Of a stretch of 11,508 bases of DNA, positions 5,168-11,156 are shown piece by piece; within the stretch, counting starts at the first letter, position 1, and each line of letters starts with the position of its first letter. A model generated the notes under the pieces. The model saw nothing but the letters and a program-made list of their open reading frames with translations, was not told the DNA's origin and ran no database searches. The position numbers and the translations under genes were made by a program. This stretch comes from Nitrososphaerales archaeon TH5896 (lineage in GTDB: Archaea; Thermoproteota; Nitrososphaeria; Nitrososphaerales; Nitrososphaeraceae): positions 1 to 11,508 of the forward strand of contig JAATVP010000175.1 of NCBI GenBank assembly GCA_014523625.1. Direction: 5' to 3'.

Positions 5168-5389
5168 TTAAGTGACTCGAATATTTCGATCTATAGTTCT
5201 TATTGACGATGATTTTTTTGTTCCATGTGCGGCAATTGGTACACCCTGTTCAATGCTTATGGGCCACCAACAAATCACGCCATGGCATTTGCCACATACA
5301 TTTTCTATTCTTGAACTAGTTGTATGAAATTCTATGGAATCAAAATTTGGCTTTCCCGAATTACAATTACATTCATTAGCCCACTCCAA
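5168..5389 (-). CDS. CxC/CxxC zinc-binding protein, paralogue of the 7473-7673 protein
   Basis: A 73-residue protein with C7-x-C9, then IEF at 19-21, C32-x-x-C35 with GVI, and a Trp pair at 41-42. The protein at 7473-7673 has C7, C9, LEF at 19-21, C32, C35 with GLI, and W41 at exactly the same positions. Four cysteines in this spacing suggest one bound zinc. That identical numbering supports the TTG start at 5389, since no ATG exists in the frame, and a TATA-like box at 5418-5430 predicts a leader of about 9 nt. The C-terminal half (from residue 45) is basic and unrelated to its paralogue. The function is unknown; a small adaptor or DNA-contact role is a guess. Confidence 0.7.
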   Translation of the reverse strand: MEWANECNCNSGKPNFDSIEFHTTSSRIENVCGKCHGVICWWPISIEQGVPIAAHGTKKSSSIRTIDRNIRVT

Positions 5390-5417
5390 CTTTTCTTATC
5401 TGCTATTGACAAACCCA

Positions 5418-5430
5418 AGATATAATAATA
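5418..5430. promoter_or_regulatory. TATA-like box between divergent genes
   Basis: AAGATATAATAATA reads as TATTATTATATCTT on the other strand. Its centre is about 35 nt from the TTG at 5389 (minus) and about 80 nt from the ATG at 5505 (plus), so it suits the minus-strand gene best and could serve both with a longer leader for the receiver. Confidence 0.4.
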
Positions 5431-5504
5431 CGGGATCATTCTATCTGAACTATCAAATGAATTACAAAACTACCGTTGTGGAGATGCTGGCGTGAATAGA
5501 TGAG

Positions 5505-5930
5505 ATGAAAAACGTTCAGAAATTCACATATAATCAGCATAAATTTTCAACAGAAAAGAAAACAATAATGATATGTGAAGATGAACCAGATGTGCTTTTA
5601 TCGTTTGAGCAAATGCTTAAGTCAAAATATAATATAATAGTGGTAGATTCTGGTGAAGAGTGTATTGAGAAGTACTTAGAAGAAATAAACCGGGGTAATA
5701 AGATACATCTCATATTATTAGATTATAAACTGCGTGGCATGATGGGTGATTCTGTTGCTCACAAAATAAAAGAATACGGTGACGCCAAAATAATTCTGAT
5801 CTCAGCATATTATATAAATGATGAACTCATAAAAGAATTAGAAAATAGTGGCTACATATCAAAATACATAATAAAACCAATCGATACTGAATGCTTAATT
5901 TATCTAATAGATGAAATCGTAAAAAATTAA
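5505..5930 (+). CDS. Single-domain response regulator (CheY-like receiver)
   Basis: A 141-residue stand-alone receiver. The acidic pair is E25-D26 (MICEDE), the phospho-acceptor D73 (LLLDYKLRG), the switch S100 (ILISAY), and the Lys-Pro pair K124-P125 (IIKPID). It is a close paralogue of the 3606-4031 receiver on the other strand: KKTIMIC, VDSGEECI, NRGNKIHL and KYxxKPI are shared in register. Residue 25 is Glu here and Asp there, a tolerated change in the metal pocket. The ATG at 5505 matches the paralogue's start. It lies divergent to the CxC/CxxC protein gene and convergent with the propeller remnant. No kinase or output domain is nearby, so its partner lies elsewhere in the genome. Confidence 0.9.
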   Translation: MKNVQKFTYNQHKFSTEKKTIMICEDEPDVLLSFEQMLKSKYNIIVVDSGEECIEKYLEEINRGNKIHLILLDYKLRGMMGDSVAHKIKEYGDAKIILISAYYINDELIKELENSGYISKYIIKPIDTECLIYLIDEIVKN

Positions 5931-5953
5931 TTTCAAGACTTACCGTAGTAAGT

Positions 5954-6343
5954 CTATTCGGCCATACCGATTGTTCCATTAGCTGCTAACTTCATTATGG
6001 GTGCAAATATTGTGCCAGTGTCTGTACTGATTGTAACTACCGGTTCGTTACTTGTTGCATTTCGTTCCCACCATGAAACAATTACGTTGTCATTATCTGC
6101 AGCTATTTGTACATCTTGTGATTCTGCATCGGTACTGCTTAGATTGGTCTTGTCTGTGAATGTAGCGCGACCATCCATAGAAGAAGCTCTTAACATCACT
6201 TCATAATTACCCGTTTTGTTATTCGACCATGCTACGTAAATATTATCGCCTGATATGACAATTGGTACCAAAAGTACTGGTGTTAGTGTTGTTGTTACGC
6301 TAGCAGCGACTTCGGTTAACTGCAATGGTAAGCTAAAGAAATT
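5954..6343 (-). pseudogene. C-terminal remnant of a BNR/sialidase-like beta-propeller protein
   Basis: The frame encodes typical propeller-blade strands: ISGDNIYVAWSNNKTGNYEV, then SSMDGRATF (the Asp-box-like Ser-x-Asp-Gly-x-x-Thr-Phe), then NVIVSWWERNA and IFAPIMKLAAN. Proteins of this kind in ammonia-oxidising archaea have a signal peptide and several blades. Here the first half is missing: the frame opens straight after a stop at 6344-6346 with FFSLPLQLTE, which is already the middle of a blade, and the only start is a TTG at 6325 with no export signal. The C-terminus looks natural. It is best read as a truncated gene, although a TTG-started cytoplasmic fragment cannot be excluded. It is related to the single-blade protein at 902-1150. 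Confidence 0.65.
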
Positions 6344-6357
6344 CTATTGCTGACAAA

Positions 6358-6492
6358 TTAGATAATGTTATATTTAATCGCGCAGTACTTATGATAATAA
6401 TGCCGTGGTCTTCCACTAGTTACGACAACATGATCCCTGGTAATGCGGCTTCCACATGAAAAGCAAAGTCCATTTTGCTTAACTTCAATCAT
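6358..6492 (-). CDS. Small zinc-finger protein (C-x2-C ... H-x2-C)
   Basis: A 44-residue protein: CFSCGSRIT (C10, C13), then VVVTSGRPRHYYHKYCA with H34 and C37 as the second ligand pair. The pattern, a Cys pair, a V-V-x-S-G-R turn and a Tyr-His-x-x-Cys end, is that of small treble-clef-like fingers common in these archaea. The ATG at 6492 starts just before the finger. A TTG at 6546 would add 18 residues (ILPLIINPNENIHRILK); a TATA-like TTTTAATA near 6590 would fit that longer form, so the start is open. No partner gene is evident; binding of nucleic acid or of a protein is inferred from family type. Confidence 0.65.
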   Translation of the reverse strand: MIEVKQNGLCFSCGSRITRDHVVVTSGRPRHYYHKYCAIKYNII

Positions 6493-6546
6493 TTTGAGTA
6501 TACGATGTATGTTTTCATTGGGGTTGATGATGAGTGGAAGAATCAA

Positions 6547-7068
6547 TTAAGTATTGAACAAAACATCATACAAATGAGATTTGCTATGTATTAAAATAGA
6601 TCGATTGAACAATATATTTTGAGTCTTATTAAAACTGACATTGATATTAGCAGCTAATTTCATTATATGTCAAGATATGGCTTGTTATTGAGATAACAAA
6701 TTCTGCACTTCAGACTAAACCGGGTCATATACTATTCCCAATAAAAGTCAGCACATCATCAGACACATCATCAGGTGCGACTATATTCTTACAAGTTAAT
6801 TAAATAGTTAATAAGAAAGTAATTACTTTGATCTGTTGATTTATCTTCTGATTATGTGAGATAATTGTGCCCATTGCTATGTTGCCTGTGCGCTAGAACT
6901 ATCTGACACAACATGAATACCACACAAACATATGAATCAGTGATTAATATATGATTAGATTCATCTGGGTATCCAAATACTATAGACAATAATATCTGCA
7001 GAAAATACTACTTTACAGTAATAGATTTCACGAATTAAAGTTATTAAATAACTTACTAATATGAATCA
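6547..7068. other. Long A/T-rich region without a clear gene
   Basis: No convincing gene was found. On the minus strand, 6547-6663 is open for 38 residues from an ATG and starts MKLAAN. The 21 bases around 6646-6666 match 19 of 21 with the end of the propeller remnant (IMKLAAN), so part of it may be a further propeller scrap. CACATCATCAG is tandemly repeated (6752-6762, 6764-6774). A perfect palindrome AAGTTAT-TAA-ATAACTT lies at 7038-7054. The rest shows nothing. Confidence 0.45.
7038..7054. repeat. Perfect 7-bp palindrome with 3-nt spacer
   Basis: AAGTTAT (7038-7044) and ATAACTT (7048-7054) are exact reverse complements. It lies about 15 bp beyond the terminator of the 7099-7389 gene. It could be an operator-like site, but A/T-rich sequence produces such palindromes readily. 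Confidence 0.3.
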
Positions 7069-7102
7069 AATAAAAAAAGAAGTAAACTTCAGTTTAGTTT
7101 AC
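7069..7102 (-). terminator. Hairpin and T-run terminator for the 7099-7389 gene
   Basis: On the minus strand GTAAACT (7102-7096) and AGTTTAC (7088-7082) form a perfect 7-bp stem with a 7-nt loop, followed by TTCTTTTTTTATTTG. The stop codon (7099-7101) lies inside the stem. Confidence 0.65.
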
Positions 7103-7389
7103 CAGTCTTTGTCTTTGCCTTTGTCTTTGCCGTGTCCGCGATCTTCTTCTGCGCTTTGTTGGCCGCTTAGTGCTACTCCGTTGTCTTCGCCCTGAACTTG
7201 TGAGTTAATGTTTTGGCAGAAGACATACATTGGTAGTTTACCGTTTCCACAAGCGCTTGCTTGTGATGTCACTTGATTCTTTCCATATTTCTTTTTTCCA
7301 TCAGCAAACGCGCTGTCTGTCGCAAAAGCTGTTGCTCCAATGAGCATGACTGCCATTGCTGCTACAATTACCATATATTTTGAATTCAT
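7099..7389 (-). CDS. Secreted small protein with Lys/Asp/Gly-rich tail
   Basis: A 96-residue exported protein. Residues 1-29 are a signal peptide (MNSKYMVIVAAMAVMLIG, cleavage near SAFA). The mature part has two cysteines (C47, C58; ACGNG and VFCQN) that could form one disulfide, a Gln/Ser-rich middle, and a tail of repeated Gly-Lys-Asp (RGHGKDKGKDKDW). It resembles a family of short secreted proteins in Nitrososphaera-type archaea with no known function. The ATG at 7389 is chosen over the one at 7431: it gives a proper signal peptide, and AAATAAAT lies 27 nt upstream for a leaderless message. A clear terminator follows. Confidence 0.75.
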   Translation of the reverse strand: MNSKYMVIVAAMAVMLIGATAFATDSAFADGKKKYGKNQVTSQASACGNGKLPMYVFCQNINSQVQGEDNGVALSGQQSAEEDRGHGKDKGKDKDW

Positions 7390-7412
7390 TTGGCAGCTTA
7401 AATGAAGTTTGA

Positions 7413-7420
7413 ATTTATTT
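7413..7420 (-). promoter_or_regulatory. TATA box for the 7099-7389 gene
   Basis: AAATAAAT on the minus strand is centred 27 nt before the ATG at 7389. This decides against the upstream in-frame ATG at 7431. Confidence 0.5.
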
Positions 7421-7472
7421 GCATTGAGCAAAATCGGGCTCTCATTTATATCAGATATTTTTTCTATTAGAA

Positions 7473-7673
7473 CTATCTCATAGCCCAGCGTCCTTCATCT
7501 GACCACGTTCGTCTGAATTGTGCAGCACTCTTGCTAAGATCATTACAACACCATCGAATCAGACCATTACAATTATTGCATCGAAGCTCAATTTGACTCC
7601 CAATTATTGCAAATTCTAATGAATGAAGATCTGCTATCGTACGACCACATGTACATTCTTTAACCCGTTTCAT
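7473..7673 (-). CDS. CxC/CxxC zinc-binding protein (66 aa)
   Basis: A 66-residue protein with C7-x-C9 (ECTCG), LEF at 19-21, C32-x-x-C35 (CNNCNGLI) and W41-C-C. Positions 7, 9, 20-21, 32, 35 and 41 coincide with the paralogue at 5168-5389, so the two define one small family with a probable single zinc site. The C-terminus (SDEGRWAMR) differs from its paralogue, but a similar peptide (SEEECWAMR and a stop) is encoded near 3562-3591, probably a scrap of a third copy. A TATA-like element is centred about 25 nt before the ATG, implying a leaderless message. It lies between the helix-turn-helix gene and the secreted protein gene, all on the same strand but each with its own promoter. Confidence 0.75.
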   Translation of the reverse strand: MKRVKECTCGRTIADLHSLEFAIIGSQIELRCNNCNGLIRWCCNDLSKSAAQFRRTWSDEGRWAMR

Positions 7674-7694
7674 ACGACTATAATCAACTTACAA

Positions 7695-7701
7695 GATAAT
7701 A
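7695..7701 (-). promoter_or_regulatory. TATA-like box for the 7473-7673 gene
   Basis: TATTATC on the minus strand is centred about 25 nt before the ATG at 7673. Confidence 0.4.
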
Positions 7702-7785
7702 CTGGATAGCTTTACTGGGACATCTAAAAACTATCTAGTTCAATACTAAATGAATTGTATGTCTGTCAAATCTGTACTAAATTTA

Positions 7786-8391
7786 CTATTGCTGTTGTTG
7801 CTGCTGCTTGCTATTGATAGCATTCTGATATTTTATTATAGCCTGGCCAAGATCAGATAATTGTGCACGCTGTAGCATGATTGTGTTATTCAAATCTTTT
7901 TTCTGAAACTCTAGCTCTATGACGTCACTTCTAAGCTCCTGTAACTTATTCTCTAATGGCGGCAAATCATGACCAGTGTATCTCAGAATCTTTAAGATAT
8001 GCTGTTTACTTAGCATTTTATGTTTTTCTAATAGTTTAAACAATTCAAAGAACGAATCAAATTCATGTTTCAATTGTTGGTAAACTAATGGCAACTCATA
8101 GAGCTGATTTAACGCCCATCCTTGCAGATCACATACTTCACTTTCTGGGAGATCCAATTCTATTGCAACATCAATTGGTTTCTTACCATTGTTGAACATG
8201 TGTAATGCTTGTGTTGCTTTAGTTTTGCTTCTTAAGTCAGCATCACTAGTTATGCCATCTGCCTTGTGGATAATCTTTCCAATATCACCGAAAGACATAT
8301 GCACGGTAGAAGCGATTTCCCGCATAGTTTTATCCTCATGATGCAGTCTAATTACAAGTTCCTCTTTATCGTGCTTATTTGATACTTGCAT
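7786..8391 (-). CDS. Helix-turn-helix and coiled-coil protein of a multi-copy archaeal family
   Basis: A 201-residue protein. Residues 10-44 form a helix-turn-helix (KEELVIRLHHEDKTMREIAS, then HMSFGDIGKII). Residues 58-90 repeat the theme (QALHMFNNGKKPIDVAIELD, LPESEV). Residues 95-142 are helical, and 143-190 form a coiled coil (LENKLQELRSDVIELEFQKK) likely to drive dimerisation. The end is a poly-Gln run made of CAG/CAA codons. The architecture is that of a family present in many copies in Nitrososphaera-type genomes; its function is not established and DNA binding is inferred from the helices. The ATG at 8391 is preferred to the GTG at 8400. Two broken relatives lie at 1703-1770 and 2062-2380, so the family has been duplicated within this region. 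Confidence 0.85.
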   Translation of the reverse strand: MQVSNKHDKEELVIRLHHEDKTMREIASTVHMSFGDIGKIIHKADGITSDADLRSKTKATQALHMFNNGKKPIDVAIELDLPESEVCDLQGWALNQLYELPLVYQQLKHEFDSFFELFKLLEKHKMLSKQHILKILRYTGHDLPPLENKLQELRSDVIELEFQKKDLNNTIMLQRAQLSDLGQAIIKYQNAINSKQQQQQQ

Positions 8392-8493
8392 TCTGTACAC
8401 TATCTATTTGGAATTATTGCTAAATAGCTTTTTTGCTCTTGTTATCTATTGATACTACTTCAAACCGCACTTGCTATAGATTGTTGTCATCTG

Positions 8494-8622
8494 TTATTTT
8501 TTGCAGTCTTGACAAACTCTCAAAGGGCGTTCTCGTCTTATATTGCAAGAATAATTATGCTTAGATCTCAGGGAGCGACGTATTTGACAATTCCGTAGCG
8601 AGTAGTACTTCTGGAAATTAGT
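8494..8622 (-). other. Open frame without a start ending VCQDCKK
   Basis: In the gap between two minus-strand genes a frame is open for 42 codons, between the stop at 8623-8625 and the stop at 8494-8496. It encodes a basic stretch with NYSCNIRRERPLRVCQDCKK at the end, that is C-x11-C-x2-C. There is no ATG or GTG. It may be the tail of a decayed zinc-binding gene, or chance. The rest of 8392-8637 shows only A/T-rich promoter-like sequence for the 8391 gene. Confidence 0.25.
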
Positions 8623-8637
8623 TTATGCAGGATACTC

Positions 8638-9870
8638 TCAAAGTTCGTTTCGACATAAACAGTCCCTGTTAGTTTGATTATTAGTAGACAATAAAAGTTG
8701 ACTGGATGCAGGTAAATCAAAGTCTTGTTGTATTCCGTTCGTGCCCTGGATCACTGTGGGTTTTTGATATTCTAATATTTTGTACCATGACTGGCCCAAA
8801 GAACTAGCCGTACAGTCTGAGTTAAACCAATCAACTACTTCAGGACCCTGTGCTCTAAAGCATTCTGCGGCAAAAGAATTGCAGAGTTCCTTCGTATATT
8901 TTGCATCAGGTATTCCATCGCAACCCTGCATGAAACCATCATAATATGCTTTATCGCCATTTGCATTTTGTCCACAGGTTAGATAACTAAATGTGTTAAA
9001 TTGTAATCCACTACCATGTTGTTTGCCACCGCCCATACAGTTGTTGTACCAACGGGTTTCGTTAACTGCTGTGTTTTGTATCGCTAATGATGACGAATCA
9101 TCATCAATCTTACAATATGCATCTTCGGGCTTTACAAAACCATCTATGTCGCAGATATCTCCGATGCTCTTGCAAAACACTGGATCATTAGTAGTAAGAC
9201 AGTACCTTTCAGGATCTTGACTTTGGAGGCAACCAGGATCAACAGGCTCTTGGTCGCAAATAGAACCGCTATAAGAAACTGGTAGTTTATTGGTATCATT
9301 GTGTAAGAATTCAGTACAATCCGGATTATCTGGATTATTGGGGCAATGATCTTCAGGGCCTTCAACTATCAAGTCACAACTATCGTCTGTATTACCTTCT
9401 ATTGACATACAACCAGCAATGAAACCATTATCATAACCACCAAATTCATCACACGCCCACTGTCTATCACGATCAACTGGGTTTTCTTGTTCTCCGTCTT
9501 CATATCCATCGTCGTAGCAGCTCCTTCTATTCTCTTCTTGCATTGCTGCGTGATTGAGATCGTCATCTGAATTATTCTTTATGTCATTGCATTCATCTTT
9601 TGTAAATACGCCATTATCACATCCATATTTCCATGCTCCATTGTACTCATCTGCTTTGTCTACACATTCGTCAGCTCTGTTTTTGTCATACTTTCCTGCA
9701 AATCCAGCATCAAAGCCATCAACCCAACACTCATGTGATCCTGGAATCGGTGGATCTAGATCAGATGAATCCAATCGTGGACCCCCCGCATATGCTTGAT
9801 AAACTGAGATAGTTGTAGACATCAATACGAGAAATAAAAAGTCCATCAAGAGTGTGAAAGAAATTTTCAA
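8638..9870 (-). CDS. Large secreted cysteine-rich protein with three four-cysteine modules
   Basis: A 410-residue exported protein. Residues 1-28 are a signal peptide ending VYQAYA. The mature protein is acidic with about 28 cysteines. A module recurs three times with steady spacing: C48-C69-C84-C94, C118-C140-C154-C165 and C278-C299-C317-C330. Each begins near a Gly-rich segment (CWVDGFDAGFAG, CYDDGYEDG, CMGGGKQHGSG), has a Tyr before a second block (WKYGC, FIAGC, FMQGC), and closes with T-x-x-x-C. A Pro/Asp/Cys-rich spacer fills 170-255 and the C-terminus ends CLCRNEL. The start is TTG at 9870: it supplies Lys2 for the signal peptide and has GGTGAG 9 nt upstream, while the ATG at 9846 gives no positive charge. 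Disulfide-stabilised surface or secreted function is inferred; no enzyme motif is seen. Confidence 0.8.
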   Translation of the reverse strand: MKISFTLLMDFLFLVLMSTTISVYQAYAGGPRLDSSDLDPPIPGSHECWVDGFDAGFAGKYDKNRADECVDKADEYNGAWKYGCDNGVFTKDECNDIKNNSDDDLNHAAMQEENRRSCYDDGYEDGEQENPVDRDRQWACDEFGGYDNGFIAGCMSIEGNTDDSCDLIVEGPEDHCPNNPDNPDCTEFLHNDTNKLPVSYSGSICDQEPVDPGCLQSQDPERYCLTTNDPVFCKSIGDICDIDGFVKPEDAYCKIDDDSSSLAIQNTAVNETRWYNNCMGGGKQHGSGLQFNTFSYLTCGQNANGDKAYYDGFMQGCDGIPDAKYTKELCNSFAAECFRAQGPEVVDWFNSDCTASSLGQSWYKILEYQKPTVIQGTNGIQQDFDLPASSQLLLSTNNQTNRDCLCRNEL

Positions 9871-9879
9871 CTAAGAATA

Positions 9880-9919
9880 CTCACCACTAGTACGGTCATA
9901 TAGTATCATATAATATCCC
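9880..9919 (-). promoter_or_regulatory. Promoter and Shine-Dalgarno for the cysteine-rich protein
   Basis: On the minus strand GATATTATATGATACTATA (9917-9899) holds two TATA-like boxes, and GGTGAG (9885-9880) lies 9 nt before the TTG at 9870, matching the archaeal anti-Shine-Dalgarno. This is the clearest ribosome-binding site in the window and decides the TTG start. Confidence 0.5.
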
Positions 9920-10002
9920 CAGTGTACTTCATAAGACATTTTGTACGTTGTACAATTGTAAATCTTATTCGAACTGTTAAAATTGCAATCCATTCTTTTT
10001 AT

Positions 10003-10146
10003 CTAACAAAACATGAGACAGCTCTTACTGCTACTTGAACTACTCAATGAGCTCGCCGAGCCGTCGGTGGGCCGCTCAGGAAAATGTCTGTATATTCTGG
10101 TGCACTTGCTTTCGAGTTGTATTACTCTAAATTTCTCGCTAGTCAT
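10003..10146 (-). CDS. Hypothetical Ser-rich small protein, last gene of a compact cluster
   Basis: I do not recognise this protein. From the ATG at 10146 it encodes 47 residues: a mixed basic N-terminus (MTSEKFRVIQLESKCTRIYR), PERPTDG, then a poly-Ser tract and SKSCLMFC. The ATG follows the stop of the frameshifted gene upstream by one base (TGA-A-ATG), which suggests translational coupling. A longer form from the ATG at 10200 (65 residues) would overlap that gene by 53 bases and has a TATA-like box at 10231-10238. The antisense frame 10013-10252 is also open, so the call is tentative. Confidence 0.35.
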   Translation of the reverse strand: MTSEKFRVIQLESKCTRIYRHFPERPTDGSASSLSSSSSSKSCLMFC

Positions 10147-10147
10147 T

Positions 10148-10421
10148 TCAACGTCTTTGCTCACCCATGAGTACTGGCGGACAATTATATCTTTTACCAT
10201 CTTCTATATCACAGTTGATATTTCGTCCTGCATTATAACACTCTGTAACTGAGCCTCCTGCGTTCAGACAACTGTTAATGTAAAAACACTGTTGGTCAGA
10301 CAACTGTTGAAGTTCAGGAAAAATGTAAATTAGTAAACGCCCCTTCTGTCAAAGTTGACAACAATACGGCTATTGCCATGACAACGAATATGGGGATTCC
10401 AAATACACTTTTTCTATTCAT
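10148..10421 (-). pseudogene. Secreted small cysteine protein broken by a one-base frameshift
   Basis: The ATG at 10421 opens a signal peptide (MNRKSVFGIPIFVVMAIAVL, then LSTLTEGAFTNLHF) that stops at 10314-10316. In the next frame, open from 10318, the coding continues as PELQQLSDQQCFYINSCLNA, then VTECYNAGRNINCDIEDGKR and a stop at 10148-10150. Removing one T from the TTTTT run at about 10319-10323 joins the two into a 90-residue exported protein with five cysteines. The start overlaps the end of the previous gene by 8 bases and its end lies one base before the next ATG, as in an operon. It is either a recent pseudogene, a programmed or slippage frameshift, or a sequence error in the T-run. 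No family is recognised. Confidence 0.65.
10264..10308. repeat. 13-bp direct repeat, 32-bp period
   Basis: TCAGACAACTGTT occurs at 10264-10276 and 10296-10308. Both copies lie inside the second half of the frameshifted secreted-protein gene, in different reading frames. Confidence 0.7.
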
Positions 10422-10722
10422 TGTTTCTCTCCAACTTCTGACTGGAACTCTGTTTATCTTTTGATCTTGTTAATCCGACTCCCAAGCAAACAATCCCAAT
10501 TACGGCTAGAATAACTCCGACGATGATACCAGCTTGCGATGCCGCTTGCATCATGGAAACATTTTGGCAACTTTGAGAAGTCTCGGGGTCTAGCATCTGA
10601 CCCAGTTGACCATACCACTCTCCACATTGGCTAACATTGTCCTGTGTATAACTATTAATAAAAAAACCAGCTGCCAAAACAATAATGCCAAAAACTATGA
10701 GCCCAATTCCGCCGGTCGCCAG
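10414..10722 (-). CDS. Small two-helix membrane protein, apparent CTG start
   Basis: A 102-residue protein with helix 1 at residues 3-22 (TGGIGLIVFGIIVLAAGFF), an external loop with two cysteines (C33 and C52; QCGEWYGQLG, SQSCQN) that could form a disulfide, helix 2 at 63-85 (AGIIVGVILAVIGIVCLGVG), and a charged Lys/Ser/Asn tail. The layout fits a family of short membrane proteins in ammonia-oxidising archaea. No ATG, GTG or TTG precedes helix 1: the frame opens after a TAG at 10723-10725 with CTG GCG ACC GGC, where ATG GCG would be expected. The next start, TTG at 10677, would cut helix 1. An A/T box (10744-10751) is centred about 25 nt before the CTG. The CTG may be the real start, or a mutated ATG. 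The 3' end overlaps the following gene. Confidence 0.65.
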   Translation of the reverse strand: MATGGIGLIVFGIIVLAAGFFINSYTQDNVSQCGEWYGQLGQMLDPETSQSCQNVSMMQAASQAGIIVGVILAVIGIVCLGVGLTRSKDKQSSSQKLERNNE

Positions 10723-10738
10723 CTAATGAATGTTTATT

Positions 10739-10801
10739 TTACTTATTTTTACTTGCAGCTCCAGATACTTCTTTGCCAAACTGTTTACCTGAGTTACCAT
10801 C
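10739..10801 (-). pseudogene. Remnant duplicate of the C-terminus of the 10833-11156 protein
   Basis: The minus strand encodes DGNSGKQFGKEVSGAASKNK and a stop, against DGTGNSGKQFGKDVSNAASKNK in the neighbour's C-terminus. The DNA matches 10845-10902 over about 58 bp at an offset of 103 bp, with only a few differences. Nothing of the signal peptide or the cysteine region is present, and a stop lies three codons before it. It is the tail of a tandem duplicate whose body has been lost. Confidence 0.75.
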
Positions 10802-10832
10802 CACCAGTTAGTTAGCAAAGGAAAAAAAGTAG

Positions 10833-11156
10833 TCAGTTACGAGGCTTATTTTTACTTGCAGCATTTGATACGTCTTTGCCAAACTGTTTACCTGAGTTAC
10901 CAGTACCATCACTATCACATCCGTCTCCGCCACATTCCTCTGTCTTTCCATCGCCAAGACCCAAGCACGTGCCACCTGAGTTACATTCAGATTGCCCCAC
11001 GTCAGGCCCATCGCCGTCAGTGTCTCTTGCAATGCCTGAAACCGCTTTTCCGAAATCATTCTCCGCGTTGACTATTTGTGTAGTTATTACTGTCATTCCA
11101 GTAACTAATGCTGCAATAGCAAAAGTTATGAATGTTAACGCTAATACTTTTTTCAT
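10833..11156 (-). CDS. Secreted small protein with Asp/Gly loop and four cysteines
   Basis: A 107-residue exported protein. Residues 1-31 are a signal peptide (MKKVLALTFITFAIAALVTG, cleavage near VNA). The mature part starts ENDFGKAVSGIARD, then DTDGDGPDVG (45-54), which resembles a calcium-binding Asp/Gly loop, four cysteines (C58, C64, C75, C80) enough for two disulfides, and a basic tail (SKNKPRN). The N-terminal ENDFGKA segment is typical of short secreted proteins of these archaea. The ATG at 11156 has TTTATAT 27 nt upstream, so a leaderless message is expected, and it also overlaps the stop of the preceding gene as ATGA, so it may be read in two ways. A partial duplicate of its tail lies downstream. 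Confidence 0.75.
   Translation of the reverse strand: MKKVLALTFITFAIAALVTGMTVITTQIVNAENDFGKAVSGIARDTDGDGPDVGQSECNSGGTCLGLGDGKTEECGGDGCDSDGTGNSGKQFGKDVSNAASKNKPRN

Noticed and set aside
6752..6774. Tandem CACATCATCAG repeat as part of a repeat array
   Set aside because: Only two units, with no spacers or further copies; not a CRISPR or satellite.
4986..6982. Shared GTATCCAAATACT at about 4989-5001 and about 6969-6981
   Set aside because: Thirteen bases in an A/T-rich 11.5-kb window can recur by chance, and the contexts are unrelated.
9144..9365. 73-residue minus-strand frame and the plus-strand frames at 8993-9220 and 9554-9799
   Set aside because: All lie within the large cysteine-rich gene, whose repeated modules prove the reading frame.
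10013..10252. 79-residue plus-strand frame, Leu/Ser-rich and hydrophobic
   Set aside because: It lies antisense to the cysteine-bearing half of the secreted gene and to the next small ORF; hydrophobicity is what the reverse complement of such sequence would give.
10808..11059. 83-residue minus-strand frame
   Set aside because: Same strand but another frame within the secreted protein gene; no signal peptide and no family features.
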